A stretch of DNA of 64,000 nucleotides from Acorus gramineus (lineage: Eukaryota > Streptophyta > Magnoliopsida > Acorales > Acoraceae): the NCBI GenBank assembly GCA_030737835.1, contig CM060850.1, forward strand, positions 25,720,296 to 25,784,295, read 5' to 3'. Numbering within the stretch: the stretch's first letter is position 1; every line of letters starts with the position of its first letter. A program made the translations under genes and the position numbers. The notes beneath the pieces were generated by a model. The model was not told where the DNA came from. It saw only the letters and a program-made list of their open reading frames with translations, and searched no databases. This document shows positions 62,383-64,000 of this stretch, in pieces.

Positions 62383-63500
62383 TAAGTGTATCATAATGTT
62401 GTGATCAATTGTTTTTTCATATTTATTTTTAAAAAAATTTCAAGCTTATTATTGTTTTAAATTTTGTGTGAACGTAAATAATGAGATTGCAAGTTTTGTT
62501 AAAAAAATTTCAAATAAAATTTTTAGATTTTCTAAATGTGAAAAAAGTAGTAAAAAATAATTTTCTATCTAAATTGTCCATTAGTTCAATGGCTAGGTCA
62601 TTATTCATCAAATTTAATTATCTTAAATTACCATATGATTATATTGTTTTATAAATATATTTTTTCTTATTCTAAATCTATTGGCCTCACGCCCCTTGTT
62701 TTAATCCCTGGCTCCACCACTGCACACAAGTGTATATCATGCTAGAAAAATTATAATAATATATGCACAATTCATTTGAATACCCTTCAATTTTTATAAA
62801 AGTATTCGATATAATATAATTATAAAATAAAATTTTAAATCTTGTTCTGTCTGTGAAATTGTGTTACAAAAATGATCGATTTCCGAAGCAAAAGAAATTG
62901 TGCACAACCAATCATAGCAATGCACAACCAACCCAAATGATATTTAAATCCTTCCCACTAAAAACCAAAGTATATTATTTGGAAAGTGATGGTTAACATT
63001 AACTTTGGATAATGACGTGGAATGACGCATATGATAAAATAATCGCATCACATGGTCTATTAACGACACACCATCAATCATGTTCATTTTTATTCGATAT
63101 CACAATCAATACCCACAGAAGGACATAGATTCGACATTTCCTTCACCATGTCGTTCTGTGCAGGTCAACCATTTCAAGTAATTAATCCACATTTTCCTTA
63201 ACCAAAGAAAAGAAAAGAAAAAAGTAATCCCACTTTTATGTAAGAGTGACACTGGAACAAACCCCACTTTTCACACTATTTTCACCCCCAACAAGTAACA
63301 TAAGATGTAGAAACATGTTTGAAAATTTTAATGAATTACATATTTGAATAATGGTTTGTGTTGCAGGTGATCTGCTCGTATATGCCATCAAGGACCCAAG
63401 GACGGAGTAATACCTGTAACTTGACTGCTTGCTCATAGAACTAATTGAGTCTTTCATGAGTTCAAAATCCATCTCTTATCTCGGACAGATGACTCTCAGA
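62383..63500. other. AT-rich spacer
   Basis: No gene seen. 62720-62920 repeats sequence found near 60920-61110 (GTATATCAT...AATTATAATAATATA, AATTGTGTTACAA), another diverged copy of an old repeat. Confidence 0.35.
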
Positions 63501-63720
63501 GGCCAACAACTTCACAGTCACGGCCACTAATGGTGATGATGTAGTCCAAGTGGTCTCACTAGACGATTTGGATTGTCCTTCAACCGGACAATAGCCAGCC
63601 ATGCTGGTCATCGAACGCAAGGTCCTATGCTGGATGAAACCAATTGAGTTGTACCTCTGGAGCGACAAACTACCGGTGGACCCGAAAGATGCGCGCGCAC
63701 AATCTCAAGTGTGTGTGTAT
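63500..63720 (+). mobile_element. Ty3/gypsy pol remnant
   Basis: The plus-strand frame has VLCWMKPIELYLWSDKLPVD followed by PKDARAQ, resembling the linker between RNase H and integrase in plant gypsy polyproteins (form SWMxPIxxYLxxGxLPxDxxEAR). Preceding sequence fits the same region. It is a short, broken fossil with no LTRs seen here. Confidence 0.5.
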
Positions 63721-63823
63721 GAGTGGGTTCGTAATTTGACAAAAAAAAAAAAAACACTGTTGAGTGAGTTTCCAGACGGGGTGGGGTGATGATTTACGGG
63801 GTGGCCTTAACACCCCCCACCCT

Positions 63824-63962
63824 CCGTTAGGCTCGTAGTCAACTCCGGACCGCGAGATGCGAAAGTCACATCAAACAAAAGACTACAGTCCACTAAAGCG
63901 TCACCGGCAGCTTTATCACCACCCTCCAAAGAAAGATCAACGGTCGACATAATTCTCAACTC
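63824..63962 (-). CDS. Possible 3' exon of a gene or element entering from the right edge
   Basis: On the minus strand, after TTTTTGTTTAG, an open frame of about 52 codons reads ELRIMSTVDLSLEGGDKAAG and ends in TEGGGC plus TAA at 63826-63824. The composition looks coding, but I do not recognise it. It may be host sequence or part of a retroelement lying beyond the window. Confidence 0.25.
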
Positions 63963-64000
63963 CCTAAACAAAAACACAAAAATAAGTTTCGTATACAGTC

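Noticed and set aside
1-64000. CRISPR arrays, rRNA genes and known conserved miRNA precursors
   Set aside because: No array of regularly spaced repeats, no rRNA sequence, and no mature sequence of the common plant miRNA families was spotted by eye.

Overview
This is nuclear DNA of a flowering plant. The evidence is plant-specific families (LBD transcription factor, DUF3475/DUF668 protein, P-class PPR protein), GT-AG introns, plant MITEs, LINEs, Ty1/copia and Ty3/gypsy remains, and a nuclear-type tRNA-Leu. Coding exons, above all 5' exons and the intronless gene, are very GC-rich in strongly AT-rich surroundings. That contrast fits a monocot, but I cannot name the species.

Layout. 1-3716 (-): N-terminal half of a BIG1/BIG2-type ARF-GEF, cut by the left edge. 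3717-14740: AT-rich spacer with a Ty1/copia element (6948-12487) and a large fold-back element (13241-14151). 14741-21516 (+): SEC11, the catalytic subunit of the signal peptidase complex, with eight exons; its 3-kb third intron carries a 1-kb inverted-repeat element and a LINE fragment. 21517-27777: LINE copy with a nested hAT MITE, plus further MITEs. 27778-29196 (-): intronless DUF3475/DUF668 gene. 29197-44640: long repeat-rich tract with a gypsy-type LTR remnant, a Harbinger MITE, tRNA-Leu(UAA), a LINE 3' end and weak candidate exons on the minus strand. 45145-50124 (+): two-exon PPR gene. 50386-51555 (-): LBD gene, convergent with it. 51841-55916: a fold-back MITE split by a 3.5-kb Mutator-like element. 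55917-64000: a promoter-like GC-rich block, then AT-rich MITE/LINE/gypsy remains.

The genes do not form a pathway. BIG acts in TGN/endosomal vesicle traffic, SEC11 in ER signal-peptide removal, PPR in organelle RNA metabolism, and LBD in developmental transcription.

The most rewarding structures are five. (1) The LBD upstream region appears split by about 4.1 kb of nested transposons, which left an ACGT-box-rich block stranded at 56.1-56.5 kb. (2) The Mutator-like element has a 9-bp target duplication and decayed reading frames resembling a Ulp1 (C48) peptidase. (3) A long inverted repeat built of 92-bp tandem units lies inside the SEC11 gene. (4) A hAT element has landed cleanly in a LINE zinc-finger region. 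(5) Two nearly equal-length Harbinger MITEs lie 31 kb apart in opposite orientation. No prokaryote-type system (CRISPR, operon, phage) is present.
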